DNA of 64,000 bases from contig CBDEVW010000002.1 in assembly GCA_965243755.1 (NCBI GenBank), positions 868,001 through 932,000 of the forward strand, given 5' to 3'. Within the stretch, counting starts at the first letter, position 1. Each line of letters starts with the position of its first letter. The stretch is from JANSWY01 sp965243755 (GTDB lineage Bacteria; Bacteroidota; Bacteroidia; Cytophagales; Cyclobacteriaceae). The position numbers and the translations under genes are program-made. This document shows positions 33,983 to 43,606 of the stretch, piece after piece. Under the pieces are notes generated by a model. That model had not been told where the DNA came from and did no database searches. It saw only the letters and a program-made list of their open reading frames with translations.

Positions 33983-35227
33983 ATGTTCCGTAAATTTTGG
34001 TTAGATACAATACTGGCAACAGCATTCATTTTTGGAATTGGAGGTTTAATTACTTTCGTCTCCGCCTTTAAGATCTTTGACGTATTTGATCCCATTGGTC
34101 AGGCTTTTGATGACATGGAGTTAACTGATATCGTGTTTTCTCAATTGAGGGAAGACCCAGTAGCAGAGGAGCGAATCGTCCTGGTTAATATTGGTCAGGT
34201 TTCAAGACCTGAGATAGGCGAGATGCTCAATATCATTAACAAGTATAACCCACGCGTTGTGGGCATTGATACCTTCTTTGATATTCCAAAAGATACTTTA
34301 GGCGACTTTGTTCTGGAGATGGCATTTGCAAACACCGAAAATCTGGTGATGCCTTCAAAAATTCTTTTTAGCATGGATGGCCCGGAGTATGATTCAATGC
34401 ATTATTCCTACTGGCAATTCATGCAGCATGCTGATGATACCGCATATGTTAATTTACTGACAGAAGCCAAAGTTCAGGAGGATTTGAAAATGAATCGTCA
34501 GTTTATGCCAAAGAACGTCGTACAAGGTGAAGAACACATTGCCTTTGGAGTGAAACTGGCTTCATATTATGATCCTGAGGCAGCTGAAAAATTCCTTGCG
34601 AGAGATAATAAGTTTGAAATTGTCAACTATAGAGGTAACGTTCTCGACTATGGTGCAAGTAAATTTGGTAACAAGTTTTTTGCATTGGATGTGCCGGATG
34701 TGTTTGAGGAAAACTTTACCCCGGATATGATAGAGGACAAGGTTGTAATCTTTGCATATCTTGGTAGATACTTAGGGGACCGGGAGTCATTTGAAGATAA
34801 GTTTTATACCCCGTTGAATTCAAAATATATAGGAAGATCATTTCCTGATATGTATGGTGGGGTAATTCATGCCAACATCGTTTCAATGATTCTCAATGAA
34901 GATTATGTGGATGAAATGGGAGATACAACTGGTTTAATTCTGGCAATATTATTGTGCTGGCTTAATGTATCATTCTTTTCCATGATTTACCACAGGATAC
35001 CGAAATGGTATGATGGAGCAACAAAATTGATTCAATTGATAGAAATAGGGATTTTAATTTTTCTTATGATCCTTGTTTTTCATAAATTTAGCTATAAGAT
35101 GGATCTTTTTATCGCGGTTGCCGTTATAGCCCTCGCAGGTGATGCTCTTGAAGTTTACTTTGGGGTTATTAAAAATGCCTTTACTCGTGAAGGCAGGCAG
35201 CAACTCAAGGATATTAACAAATTATAA
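33983..35227 (+). CDS. CHASE2-domain membrane sensor without a cytosolic effector
   Basis: A 414-residue protein: one N-terminal membrane helix (about 9-30), a periplasmic CHASE2 domain (about 45-310) and three C-terminal helices (GLILAILLCWLNVSFFSMIY, LIQLIEIGILIFLMILVFH, LFIAVAVIALAGDALEVYF). CHASE2 features are RIVLVNIGQVSRPEIGEMLNIINKYNPRVVGIDTFF, where the usual target is the predicted ligand-binding pocket, and the closing FPDMYGGVIHANIVSMIL. In most CHASE2 proteins a cyclase, kinase or phosphodiesterase follows the last helix; here only about 20 residues remain, so signalling must go through a partner. The gene downstream encodes an exported FecR-like protein, and a CHAT protein lies nearby. 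Confidence 0.82.
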   Translation: MFRKFWLDTILATAFIFGIGGLITFVSAFKIFDVFDPIGQAFDDMELTDIVFSQLREDPVAEERIVLVNIGQVSRPEIGEMLNIINKYNPRVVGIDTFFDIPKDTLGDFVLEMAFANTENLVMPSKILFSMDGPEYDSMHYSYWQFMQHADDTAYVNLLTEAKVQEDLKMNRQFMPKNVVQGEEHIAFGVKLASYYDPEAAEKFLARDNKFEIVNYRGNVLDYGASKFGNKFFALDVPDVFEENFTPDMIEDKVVIFAYLGRYLGDRESFEDKFYTPLNSKYIGRSFPDMYGGVIHANIVSMILNEDYVDEMGDTTGLILAILLCWLNVSFFSMIYHRIPKWYDGATKLIQLIEIGILIFLMILVFHKFSYKMDLFIAVAVIALAGDALEVYFGVIKNAFTREGRQQLKDINKL

Positions 35228-35278
35228 CACAATTCAAAGAAAATATAAACTAGACACAAGCTTTAAATTTGAAATACC

Positions 35279-36247
35279 ATGAGAACTATTTTTCTTAGAA
35301 ATCTCGCTTTGATAGCTTTTCTTTTGATTGGGAATCTTGCCTATAGTCAGGGAGGATTTGTCTTCAAAGTATTAGCTAACAAAGGAGCAAACCAGGTAAA
35401 AAGAGCTACAGGAACAACAGAAGGGTTGAAAACTGGTGCCACCCTTAAAACAGGCGACCAAATAATTGCTGCCAATGGCGCTTACATTGGTTTAATGCAT
35501 AAAACCGGAAAAACATTAGAAATTAAAGAATCTGGTGTGATCAAGGTTAATGATCTTGAGAAAAAGGTTGCAGCATTAAAAACATCAGTTACTAGCAGAT
35601 ATGCTCAGTATGTGATGAATAAAATCAACGAAGAGGAAGGTGGTGTTCGAAAGAACTACCGGTCAAGCATGAATGCTACTGGTGCTACTACTCGTGGTAA
35701 CGAGGGTAACATTGCATTAGTACTTCCAATTGTTGATGAGAAGAAGTTTGACGTGTACAATGCAGAAGTATTCTTAAGATGGTTAAAACCAGCTGAAACA
35801 TCTGAAGAAGTTACTTATGTAGTTACTGTCAAAAATATTTTCAACGAAGTTCTTTATTCTACTGAAACTGACCAGACAATGGTTAAGCTGAATCTTGATG
35901 ACGAAGCAATGACCAATGAGTCTAACTTGTATATCGTAAAGGTAGAGTTAAAGAGCAATTCCGAAATTTCATCTGAGGAATATGCAATTCAGCGAGTTCA
36001 GTTGGATGAAGCTCCGGAGGTTAAATCTGAATTAGAAACACTCCTTGCAGAAGTAGACCAGGCTACCCCAATGGGTAAAGTCATCATGGCTACCTTCTAT
36101 GATGAGAATAATCTTGTTCTTGATGCTATGGTTAGTTATGAAAAACTTGTAAAAGAAAATCCTGAAGTGGTTGATTTCAAAGACCTATATAAGGAGTTCC
36201 TGGCGAAAAATAAGATGGTGACTGGTGAAGAAGAAACCGAAAAATAA
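35279..36247 (+). CDS. Exported FecR-like protein
   Basis: A 322-residue protein with a signal peptide (RNLALIAFLLIGNLAYSQ). Residues 35-100 (LKTGATLKTGDQIIAANGAYIGLMHKTGKTLEIKESGVIKV) match the FecR-type domain that in some systems follows a membrane helix. A central Ig-like region (about 150-235, AEVFLRWLKPAETSEEVTYVVTV) and a helical C-terminal segment resembling half a TPR (about 250-310) follow. It lies 51 bases after the CHASE2 gene on the same strand. FecR, CHASE2 and CHAT proteins are often neighbours in other phyla, to my recollection, which supports a joint role with the CHAT gene at 37220-41434. A TAAATTTG box at 35264-35271 sits too close to the start to be confident about. Confidence 0.68.
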   Translation: MRTIFLRNLALIAFLLIGNLAYSQGGFVFKVLANKGANQVKRATGTTEGLKTGATLKTGDQIIAANGAYIGLMHKTGKTLEIKESGVIKVNDLEKKVAALKTSVTSRYAQYVMNKINEEEGGVRKNYRSSMNATGATTRGNEGNIALVLPIVDEKKFDVYNAEVFLRWLKPAETSEEVTYVVTVKNIFNEVLYSTETDQTMVKLNLDDEAMTNESNLYIVKVELKSNSEISSEEYAIQRVQLDEAPEVKSELETLLAEVDQATPMGKVIMATFYDENNLVLDAMVSYEKLVKENPEVVDFKDLYKEFLAKNKMVTGEEETEK

Positions 36248-36283
36248 GTAGTAAAGATTATCTAGATAAAGTTTAGTTTATAG

Positions 36284-36309
36284 CCCCGACAATTAGTCGG
36301 GGTTTTTTT
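36284..36309 (+). terminator. Terminator after the FecR-like gene
   Basis: CCCCGAC and GTCGGGG form a perfect stem with a 5-base loop and seven T residues, separating the CHASE2/FecR unit from the MOSC gene. Confidence 0.9.
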
Positions 36310-36321
36310 GTATATAGCATT

Positions 36322-37128
36322 ATGAAAGTTTCAGCCATTTATTGTTATCCAATTAAAGGATGTTCCGGAATCTCATTAAAGGAAGCCGAGTTAACTGGTG
36401 AGGGCCTTAAATATGATCGTAATTGGATGATTGTTGATGAAAGTGGCAGGTTTATTTCTCAAAGATCACACCCACATCTGTGCCTCTTCAAAATCGCCAT
36501 TCAAGGAGACCGTATTGCTGTACAGTTTAAAGGACAATCTATTGATATTCCGGTGGAAAGCAATTCTTTAAATTATGCGTCGGTTTCAGTCTGGGATGAT
36601 ACAATATCTGCTCAAGTAGTTTCAGAAGAAATTAATCAATGGTTTAGTGATCAATTAAATCAACCATTAAGATTGGTGAAATTGACAGCAAAAACCAACA
36701 GGTTGATCGATCCTAAATATGCTAAAAACAATGAAACAGTCAGTTTTGCAGATGGATATCCATATTTAGCCATAGGCGAGTCTTCCTTAGATGACTTAAA
36801 TGAAAGGCTTGAGGAAAAGATTCCCATGAATAGATTTCGGCCAAACATTGTGTTTTCAGGAGGAAAACCATTTGAGGAAGATGCCTGGGAGAAGGTGAAT
36901 GTTGGAGCAAGTACTTTTATCGGTGTAAAACGATGCGCAAGGTGCCAGGTGACAACCACTGATCAAGAGACAGGATTAGTAGGCAAGGAACCTCTTAAAA
37001 CATTATCTAAATATAGAAGGGAGGGCAACAAAGTTTTCTTTGGTCAGAATTTAATGTTGGAAACAGGTAATTGGATCAAAGTGGGCGATTCTATTAATGT
37101 AATCTCCCGAAAAGTGGTATTGCAATGA
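36322..37128 (+). CDS. MOSC-domain protein (YcbX-like)
   Basis: A 268-residue protein with the N-terminal MOSC beta-barrel (VSAIYCYPIKGCSGISLKEAELTGEGLKYDRNWMIVDESGRFISQR) and the C-terminal MOSC core. The core contains RFRPNIVFSGGKPFEEDAW and the catalytic-cysteine region KRCARCQVTTTDQETG. YcbX-like proteins bind molybdenum cofactor and reduce N-hydroxylated bases, and the mitochondrial mARC enzymes are relatives. The ferredoxin domain that E. coli YcbX carries at its C-terminus is absent, so an external electron donor is needed. It is squeezed between the CHASE2/FecR pair and the CHAT gene; a shared role is not evident. Confidence 0.88.
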   Translation: MKVSAIYCYPIKGCSGISLKEAELTGEGLKYDRNWMIVDESGRFISQRSHPHLCLFKIAIQGDRIAVQFKGQSIDIPVESNSLNYASVSVWDDTISAQVVSEEINQWFSDQLNQPLRLVKLTAKTNRLIDPKYAKNNETVSFADGYPYLAIGESSLDDLNERLEEKIPMNRFRPNIVFSGGKPFEEDAWEKVNVGASTFIGVKRCARCQVTTTDQETGLVGKEPLKTLSKYRREGNKVFFGQNLMLETGNWIKVGDSINVISRKVVLQ

Positions 37129-37162
37129 AATGGGCAGGATTATACCCGTATTAAAAAATAAA

Positions 37163-37188
37163 GACCGACTCCTGTATTTGAGCCGGTC
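37163..37188. terminator. Bidirectional terminator between the MOSC and CHAT genes
   Basis: GACCGACTC and GAGCCGGTC form a 9-bp stem with one G-T wobble. On the minus strand it is followed by TTTATTTTTT, which ends the CHAT transcript; plus-strand T content is weak. Confidence 0.75.
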
Positions 37189-37219
37189 TCATTAAAAGTA
37201 ATTATTTAAGATCCTTTAA

Positions 37220-40200
37220 CTATTCCATTCCAATCATAACGAATGGTCCCCAGTAAATGGGATCTTTGTATTTATTTCGGATCTCTTTCTTCGCCTGCAC
37301 AAAAGATTCTCTCTTATTGCCTGTTTCGAGCCATTTCTCGTAAAACTTCACCATGAGTTCCTGCGTGGCATTATCCGACACTTTGAACAAACTCATCACG
37401 ATTGATTTGGCACCTGCCACTAGAAATGACCTTTGCAAACCATAAACTCCTTCACCAGCCTGCACTTCACCAAGTCCGGTTTCGCAAGCACTTAACACTA
37501 CAAGGTCAGTTTGATCAAGGCTGAGGTTCAGTGCTTCGTAGGCTGTCAAAATGCCATCATCAACATTATAGTTGTACTTGGTCTGGTTCAGAATGTCACC
37601 TGCCCCTGTCAATAAGAGACCTGTTTTCAGAAGTGGGTTATCGTATAAATAACTTTCATTTTCATCCAGATCAGCTGTTTTTCGATCTGTGTTCTGGAAA
37701 AATCCATGAGTCGCAATATGGAAAATTTTAGGGTTGTTAACCTTTTTAATTGATGATTCGGTCGCCAACTCCTCTGTGTATTCTTCTGTTTTCCATCCTT
37801 TGTCATTAAGCAACTGCTCTAGTCCTTCCAGCTCTTTTTTTGTACCGGGAAGGTCGGATACCACGCTAGCGCTTGCCCTGGTTAACCCGGAACCCTGTAC
37901 TGGTTGACCTGGTTGTGTAGTGACATAAAAACTTGGGTTGCCAAACATCATGGCAACTTTCGCATCACGATTTACTTGATTTTGCGATCTGTATTTGAAT
38001 ATATCTTTAGTGTTGGATACTAAAACGATATTAGAGTTATCAATGACATACTTATCTTCTTCAATTGGAATCGCCTCCAGGTTAATTTGGTTATAAACGC
38101 CATCCGGTGACAGGTAAATGGAGGCCAAAGAACCCACTTTATCTACAATCGGCTGCCAAAACTGTTGATATGAATACGTATCGTGTATTTTGTATTTGAT
38201 ACTGTTTCGATAGTACTTCAGGTATTTTTTCTCGAGATCTTTACCATTTGGAATGATGATAATTTCCGGCTTGCTTCTTTTTTCTGGGGTCAGATAGAAA
38301 ACTGCATAAATCACGGAATCTGTAAATGTGTGATGGAAATATCTGAATCTGGTCATTTCCAATGCCACTTCATTTTCTCTCAATGAATTTCTGATGTCTT
38401 GCCATTTGATTTCTGATTCGGCATTAGATTCATTAAAAACAACTGACTTTTTACTAAGTTCTTTTTCTAATAATTCTACTTCATTGGAAAGAATATTTGT
38501 GTTAATGCCATTTTGAGCCAGCTGGTCTGAACTCATAGAAAGGGCATAAGTGAGCAACTCTTTTTTGTCAATCCATTCCATATAGGTGGATTTTAGTTCC
38601 TCATCACCACTGTTCATGATACTTTCACGAATTTTTTTACTTGAATTGAGAAGGAGACCCTTTGTAAGCAATGCATTGTTGTATAAATCCCCAATTTGGC
38701 TCCTGTTCTTTTCCAGATCGCTCAATACGATCGTATTATAAAATTCATAATCTGTTCTGATGGTATTCCAAAATTTGGCCTTTTCTCTCTCTGACAGAGA
38801 AGGGAAGTATTCAGAGATGAAATACTCATAATTTTCAAGTACAGATTCTATGGTCTCTTTAGCTCTTTTTACATCGCCTTTCATATAATAGGATTTGCTG
38901 AGCTTTGATAGCACTTTCACATATTCAGGGTGGCTGGTACTAAAGAATTTTTCATAGACCTTCTTGGCATCCAGATAGTGATTGTCTGCTTTATTATACT
39001 TTCTCTGCTTATAAAATATATCCCCTTTCAGAATACTTACTGTAGCGGCATTAACATTATTTCTTCGTCCGATTTTGCTAGACCAAATTTTTCCTGCTTC
39101 TTCCAGATAATTAAATGCCAAATCATATCTTTCATTAGCAATGTTAATTATTGCCAGATTTTTGAGCATTTCCGCGTAAGTTGGATTAGATCCTCCCAGA
39201 CTTTTACCTATGATGTTTTCCGCTTTGAGGAAAATTGGTTCAACTTTATTGATTGGTTCTTCATTGTAATATTTAACCAGTGCCAGATCTGCGTATGATT
39301 TACCAAGATCCACATGGTTTTCGCCAAATCTGGTCAGTTGAATGTTAATTACATCATTAAGCACCTGCTCTGCCTTATCAAAATCTCCAATTGTCGAAAA
39401 GGTTTTTGCCAGTAGTGACATACTGGGAGCAACTTTAGTAGATTGACCACCATAGATTTCGAAATTGGTATTGTATGCCTTCCTGGCAAGCTGTTCAGCT
39501 TCTGAATATTCTCCAACTGTCAACTTGAGTTTTCCTAATAACGTGTAGGTATTGGATAGATGCCTGCTGTCCTCTCCATATCTTTCTTTCTTTTCTTTCA
39601 GAGATTGATTTAGAATGTATTCAGCGTCACTGAAACGTCCGATATTAAGGTACAGGTCAGCAAGATCATCCTCAATCTCAACGCCAGCACTGGCGATGGT
39701 AAGTGTACTTTTTCTGGTAAGCTTTTCTGATTTGTAGATGCAGTATTCAGCATCGTCATAGTTACCCTGTATGGTCAATAACTTAGCTTGAGTAATCAGG
39801 GCAACAGATTTATAGGAATCAGCATCAGCACTTTTCTTGGAGTCCATGATTTTAATGGCCTCATTGATATTTTTCTCGGCATTTTGATAGTCACCAATTT
39901 TAATCTGAAGTGCTGCAATTCTTTCTAATTCAATCGCGTAATCAAGGTCAGTTGGGTCGTACTTTTTGCGAGCAGCTAATAGCGCTTCCTCAAGTGTTTC
40001 GGTAGCTTTTTCGTAGTTGTCCGTTTCTTCATAATAGGTGGCCAGGTGATTGAGGATATCAACATACTTTGGATGTCCAAATGTGACCTCTTTCTGAATG
40101 ACATTATAAAAGCTTTCTTCGTAAATCTGTTTTGGCGTCTCAAAGTCATTGGTATAGTCTACCAGGTAGTTTGCAAGATCAACTTTAGAGAAATGATACT

Positions 40201-41434
40201 GCGGAGCGTCACTACCATATAGGTTTGCCTTGATTTCCAGGATTTGGTCAAGATATTCCTGAATTCCTTTATAATTTTTATTGAGCTTTCCAATGTCATA
40301 GGCAAACTCCAGCAGCTCTACTCTTTTTGGGTGGTTTTTTGGAAGTTCCGGGCTGTTTACCAGCGTTTGTACAATTTCTTTTTCCAATTTTCTAATCTTC
40401 TGGTCGTCCCTGTCAAATTCATATTTGAGGCTCTCCAGAACTAATCTATTTACACTCCCCTTGTCAAAAGATTTCTTTAGGGTTGAGGCAAAAGTTTTTC
40501 CTACTGTTTTCAGTTTTTGATTGTCGTCATTCTTATAATAAGCCTTCAGAAGACTCTCCTGGATTTTGATATTAATATAATGGGCAGGAGAATACTTTCT
40601 CAGGCTGTTGTTATAGGCAAGTTGATAGAAGTCCACTAATGGTTTAATTTCCAGACCCATCTCTTCAAGCAATTTTGCGTTGAGGTATTGGCTCCATGAA
40701 TAAAGTAAGTCAGCCTTGCTTAAGTATTTGTCAATCCAGTTTGTCGTGTAAATGAAGGCACTATCAGAGCTTTCGTAATTACCCATAAGCCTCAATGCAT
40801 TGGATTTTTGAAGCATCATATAAGCAAATTCCCTCTTTCTTTCAAGTTGTTCCTGTTTACTTCCCCCAGGGGTGGTTGCTCTGGTCTGGTAATAGCCCAT
40901 TCGGCCATCTATTAGATTGATGGCTTCCCTATAAAACCCCTTGCCAGTAAGAATCCGGGCTTTATAGACATCAAACTCTGCTTTTAGGTCTTCAGTGTAT
41001 ATATCAGCTCCTTCATAGACTGCTATGGCATCTGATAAATATTGTTCGGCTCTATTATAGTCTTCCCACAGAAGCATAATGTCAATACACTCCTGAACTA
41101 TTTCACCGTGCTCTGCCGGAGCAGTTGTCGCATTTAAGGTTTCCGACATTTCCAGACTGGAGTTTATCAGGTTGTCTACATCACTGTAGATACCCATGGC
41201 GATGTTGTTTTTCGCCTCCCTGATGATTGCGGTAGCCAGGTATTTATTGGGAGACCCCAGCTTTTTTATGGATTTGCTCTTGAGTTTCCGAATCTTTTTT
41301 TCTGCTTTTGGATAGTCTCCTGTTTCATAGTGACCATCGATCTTATCAATGGCTTTTTGCCACTTTTGCGCATTGACTAATCCCACCGTAGCTGTTAATA
41401 TCAGTGTTAAAATCAACGTTGCAATTTTTCTCAT
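37220..41434 (-). CDS. Exported TPR-CHAT protein, predicted caspase-like protease
   Basis: A 1404-residue protein. A signal peptide (MRKIATLILTLILTATVGLVNA, cleaved before Gln) sends it out of the cytosol. About 850 residues of tetratricopeptide repeats follow, with clear units such as YEKATETLEEALLAARKKYD, YQNAEKNINEAIKIM and FDKAEQVLNDVINIQL. A helical linker (about 880-1030) leads to the C-terminal CHAT domain. The caspase-type pair is intact: H1243 in KIFHIATHGFFQ and C1317 in VVLSACETGLG, and the end YWGPFVMIGM is typical. Known CHAT proteases are mostly cytosolic, so an exported one is notable. Neighbouring CHASE2 and FecR-like proteins also face the periplasm and may control it. Confidence 0.88.
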   Translation of the reverse strand: MRKIATLILTLILTATVGLVNAQKWQKAIDKIDGHYETGDYPKAEKKIRKLKSKSIKKLGSPNKYLATAIIREAKNNIAMGIYSDVDNLINSSLEMSETLNATTAPAEHGEIVQECIDIMLLWEDYNRAEQYLSDAIAVYEGADIYTEDLKAEFDVYKARILTGKGFYREAINLIDGRMGYYQTRATTPGGSKQEQLERKREFAYMMLQKSNALRLMGNYESSDSAFIYTTNWIDKYLSKADLLYSWSQYLNAKLLEEMGLEIKPLVDFYQLAYNNSLRKYSPAHYINIKIQESLLKAYYKNDDNQKLKTVGKTFASTLKKSFDKGSVNRLVLESLKYEFDRDDQKIRKLEKEIVQTLVNSPELPKNHPKRVELLEFAYDIGKLNKNYKGIQEYLDQILEIKANLYGSDAPQYHFSKVDLANYLVDYTNDFETPKQIYEESFYNVIQKEVTFGHPKYVDILNHLATYYEETDNYEKATETLEEALLAARKKYDPTDLDYAIELERIAALQIKIGDYQNAEKNINEAIKIMDSKKSADADSYKSVALITQAKLLTIQGNYDDAEYCIYKSEKLTRKSTLTIASAGVEIEDDLADLYLNIGRFSDAEYILNQSLKEKKERYGEDSRHLSNTYTLLGKLKLTVGEYSEAEQLARKAYNTNFEIYGGQSTKVAPSMSLLAKTFSTIGDFDKAEQVLNDVINIQLTRFGENHVDLGKSYADLALVKYYNEEPINKVEPIFLKAENIIGKSLGGSNPTYAEMLKNLAIINIANERYDLAFNYLEEAGKIWSSKIGRRNNVNAATVSILKGDIFYKQRKYNKADNHYLDAKKVYEKFFSTSHPEYVKVLSKLSKSYYMKGDVKRAKETIESVLENYEYFISEYFPSLSEREKAKFWNTIRTDYEFYNTIVLSDLEKNRSQIGDLYNNALLTKGLLLNSSKKIRESIMNSGDEELKSTYMEWIDKKELLTYALSMSSDQLAQNGINTNILSNEVELLEKELSKKSVVFNESNAESEIKWQDIRNSLRENEVALEMTRFRYFHHTFTDSVIYAVFYLTPEKRSKPEIIIIPNGKDLEKKYLKYYRNSIKYKIHDTYSYQQFWQPIVDKVGSLASIYLSPDGVYNQINLEAIPIEEDKYVIDNSNIVLVSNTKDIFKYRSQNQVNRDAKVAMMFGNPSFYVTTQPGQPVQGSGLTRASASVVSDLPGTKKELEGLEQLLNDKGWKTEEYTEELATESSIKKVNNPKIFHIATHGFFQNTDRKTADLDENESYLYDNPLLKTGLLLTGAGDILNQTKYNYNVDDGILTAYEALNLSLDQTDLVVLSACETGLGEVQAGEGVYGLQRSFLVAGAKSIVMSLFKVSDNATQELMVKFYEKWLETGNKRESFVQAKKEIRNKYKDPIYWGPFVMIGME

Positions 41435-41486
41435 GATGATGTTATTTGGCTAAAAGATAAAAATACAAAAAATTGCTCTAAATGTG

Positions 41487-43601
41487 CTATTCAGAGGTCA
41501 TAGACTCAAGAATCTCGCAGGCAGCTTTTGCTATCACCGTTCCCGGACCAAAAACGAATTTTACACCGTGCTGATACAGGTAATCGTAATCCTGTCTTGG
41601 AATTACTCCACCAGCCAATACAATGATATCACCTCTGCCCAACTTTTCTAATTCCTTCACTAATAATGGGAGCAAGGTTTTGTGTCCTCCGGCTAAAGTT
41701 GACGCACCCACTAAATGAACATCATTTTCTATGGCCTGTTTGGCAACTTCTTCCGGGGTTTGAAATAAAGGCCCTACATCTACATCAAAACCTATATCAG
41801 CAAAACTTGTAGCAATTACTTTGGCGCCACGATCATGGCCATCCTGTCCCATTTTTGCAATAAGAATTCTGGGTCTGCGACCATCATAAGATTCAAACTG
41901 ATCTGCTAATTGCTGGGCTCTTTTAAAATCTTCATTCATTTTTATCTCAGATGAATATACTCCCGAAACTGTCTTGTTTACCGCCTGGTGCCTTCCAAAT
42001 GCTTTTTCCATAGCCATAGAGATTTCTCCAAGAGTGGCCCGTTCCCTCGCTGCATCCACCGCCAGACTTAGTAAATTGCCCTTACCTCCTTTGGCTGCTT
42101 CTGTTATTGCTTCCAGACAGGCATTTACTTTTTGGTTGTTTCTTTGAGATTTAATTGTATTCAATCGCTCTACCTGTTGTTTCCGGACTTTTTCATTATC
42201 AACTTCCAGAACCTCCAACTCTGTCTCCTCATCCACCTGGTATTTATTCACACCTACAATAGTTTCCTTTCCAGAGTCTATTCTCGCTTGTTTTTTTGCC
42301 GCTGCTTCTTCAATTTTTAATTTGGGATAGCCTTTTTCAATGGCTTTGGCCATTCCTCCCATTTCCTCAATTTCCTGAATCAATGCCCATGCTTTTTTTA
42401 CAAGTTGATCCGTTAGGTATTCAACATAATACGAGCCTCCCCAGGGGTCAACTACTGATGTAATTCCCGTATTCTGTTGTAAAAACAGTTGCGTATTTCT
42501 CGCTATGGCAGCAGAGAAGTCGGTAGGAAGGGCAATTGCTTCATCTAATGCGTTGGTATGAAGAGATTGAGTATGACCCAGGGCTGCAGACATTGCTTCG
42601 ATACAGGTTCGGGTTACATTATTGTATGGATCCTGCTCCGTTAAACTCCAGCCAGAAGTTTGACTATGGGTACGTAGTGCCATTGATTTTGGATTCTTGG
42701 GGTTAAATTGTTTGATAATTTTCGCCCAAAGCAGCCTGCCAGCTCTCATCTTGGCAATTTCCATAAAGTGATTCATGCCAATACCCCAGAAGAAGCTCAA
42801 TCTGGGAGCAAAGTTGTCGATATCTATGCCGGCGTTGATTCCAGTGCGTACATATTCCAATCCGTCCGCAAGTGTAAAGGCCAGCTCAATATCAGCAGTA
42901 GCACCAGCTTCGTGCATGTGGTAACCGGATATGCTAATGCTGTTAAATTTTGGCATATTCTGAGAGGTATACTCAAATATATCTGCGATGATCCTCATCG
43001 AGGGTTCAGGAGGATAGATATAAGTGTTACGAACCATGAATTCCTTAAGGATATCATTCTGAATGGTCCCGGTTAATTTTTCTGTAGAAACGCCCTGTTC
43101 TTCAGCGGCGATGATGTAAAATGCCATTACTGGTATTACAGCACCATTCATTGTCATGGAAACCGACATTTGATCCAAAGGAATTTGGTCAAATAAAATT
43201 TTCATGTCTTCTACGCTATCTATGGCAACTCCTGCTTTGCCTACATCTCCCAGCACACGGGGATGATCACTATCGTATCCTCTGTGCGTCGCAAGATCAA
43301 ATGCTACCGACAGACCTTTTTGTCCTGCAGCAAGGTTTCGTTTGTAAAAGGCGTTGGAATCTTCCGCTGTGGAGAAGCCAGCATATTGCCTGATTGTCCA
43401 GGGTCGGGTTAGGTACATGGTCGCATATGGCCCTCGCAGAAATGGTGGTAATCCTGCTGAAAACCCTGTATGCGCTGCATCGGAAATGTCGTGGCTGTTG
43501 AATTCGTCTTTTACTGTAATATTTTCTGGGGCCTGCCATTCATTTTTGGTACTGGCTTGAGGAAGATCAAATTTTATATTTTCAAAATCAGGTTTCTGCA
43601 T
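41487..43601 (-). CDS. mutB: Methylmalonyl-CoA mutase large subunit
   Basis: It interconverts succinyl-CoA and methylmalonyl-CoA using adenosylcobalamin, for propionate metabolism. The 704-residue protein, starting at the ATG at 43601 (a longer frame upstream has no support), has the TIM-barrel domain with YATMYLTRPWTIRQYAGFSTAEDSNAFYKRNL, MTMNGAVIP and HTQSLHTNALDEAIALPTD. It ends with the cobalamin-binding domain, in which GQDGHDRGAKVIA (about 581-593) supplies the lower axial histidine; GGVIP and FGPGT follow. mutA ends five bases upstream, so the two are co-translated. MeaB is encoded about 8 kb away. Confidence 0.95.
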   Translation of the reverse strand: MQKPDFENIKFDLPQASTKNEWQAPENITVKDEFNSHDISDAAHTGFSAGLPPFLRGPYATMYLTRPWTIRQYAGFSTAEDSNAFYKRNLAAGQKGLSVAFDLATHRGYDSDHPRVLGDVGKAGVAIDSVEDMKILFDQIPLDQMSVSMTMNGAVIPVMAFYIIAAEEQGVSTEKLTGTIQNDILKEFMVRNTYIYPPEPSMRIIADIFEYTSQNMPKFNSISISGYHMHEAGATADIELAFTLADGLEYVRTGINAGIDIDNFAPRLSFFWGIGMNHFMEIAKMRAGRLLWAKIIKQFNPKNPKSMALRTHSQTSGWSLTEQDPYNNVTRTCIEAMSAALGHTQSLHTNALDEAIALPTDFSAAIARNTQLFLQQNTGITSVVDPWGGSYYVEYLTDQLVKKAWALIQEIEEMGGMAKAIEKGYPKLKIEEAAAKKQARIDSGKETIVGVNKYQVDEETELEVLEVDNEKVRKQQVERLNTIKSQRNNQKVNACLEAITEAAKGGKGNLLSLAVDAARERATLGEISMAMEKAFGRHQAVNKTVSGVYSSEIKMNEDFKRAQQLADQFESYDGRRPRILIAKMGQDGHDRGAKVIATSFADIGFDVDVGPLFQTPEEVAKQAIENDVHLVGASTLAGGHKTLLPLLVKELEKLGRGDIIVLAGGVIPRQDYDYLYQHGVKFVFGPGTVIAKAACEILESMTSE

Positions 43602-43606
43602 GGCTA

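Noticed and set aside
33851..41434. Genomic island inserted between meaB and mutAB
   Set aside because: No tRNA, integrase, transposase, direct repeats or change in base composition marks the borders; interposed genes look native.
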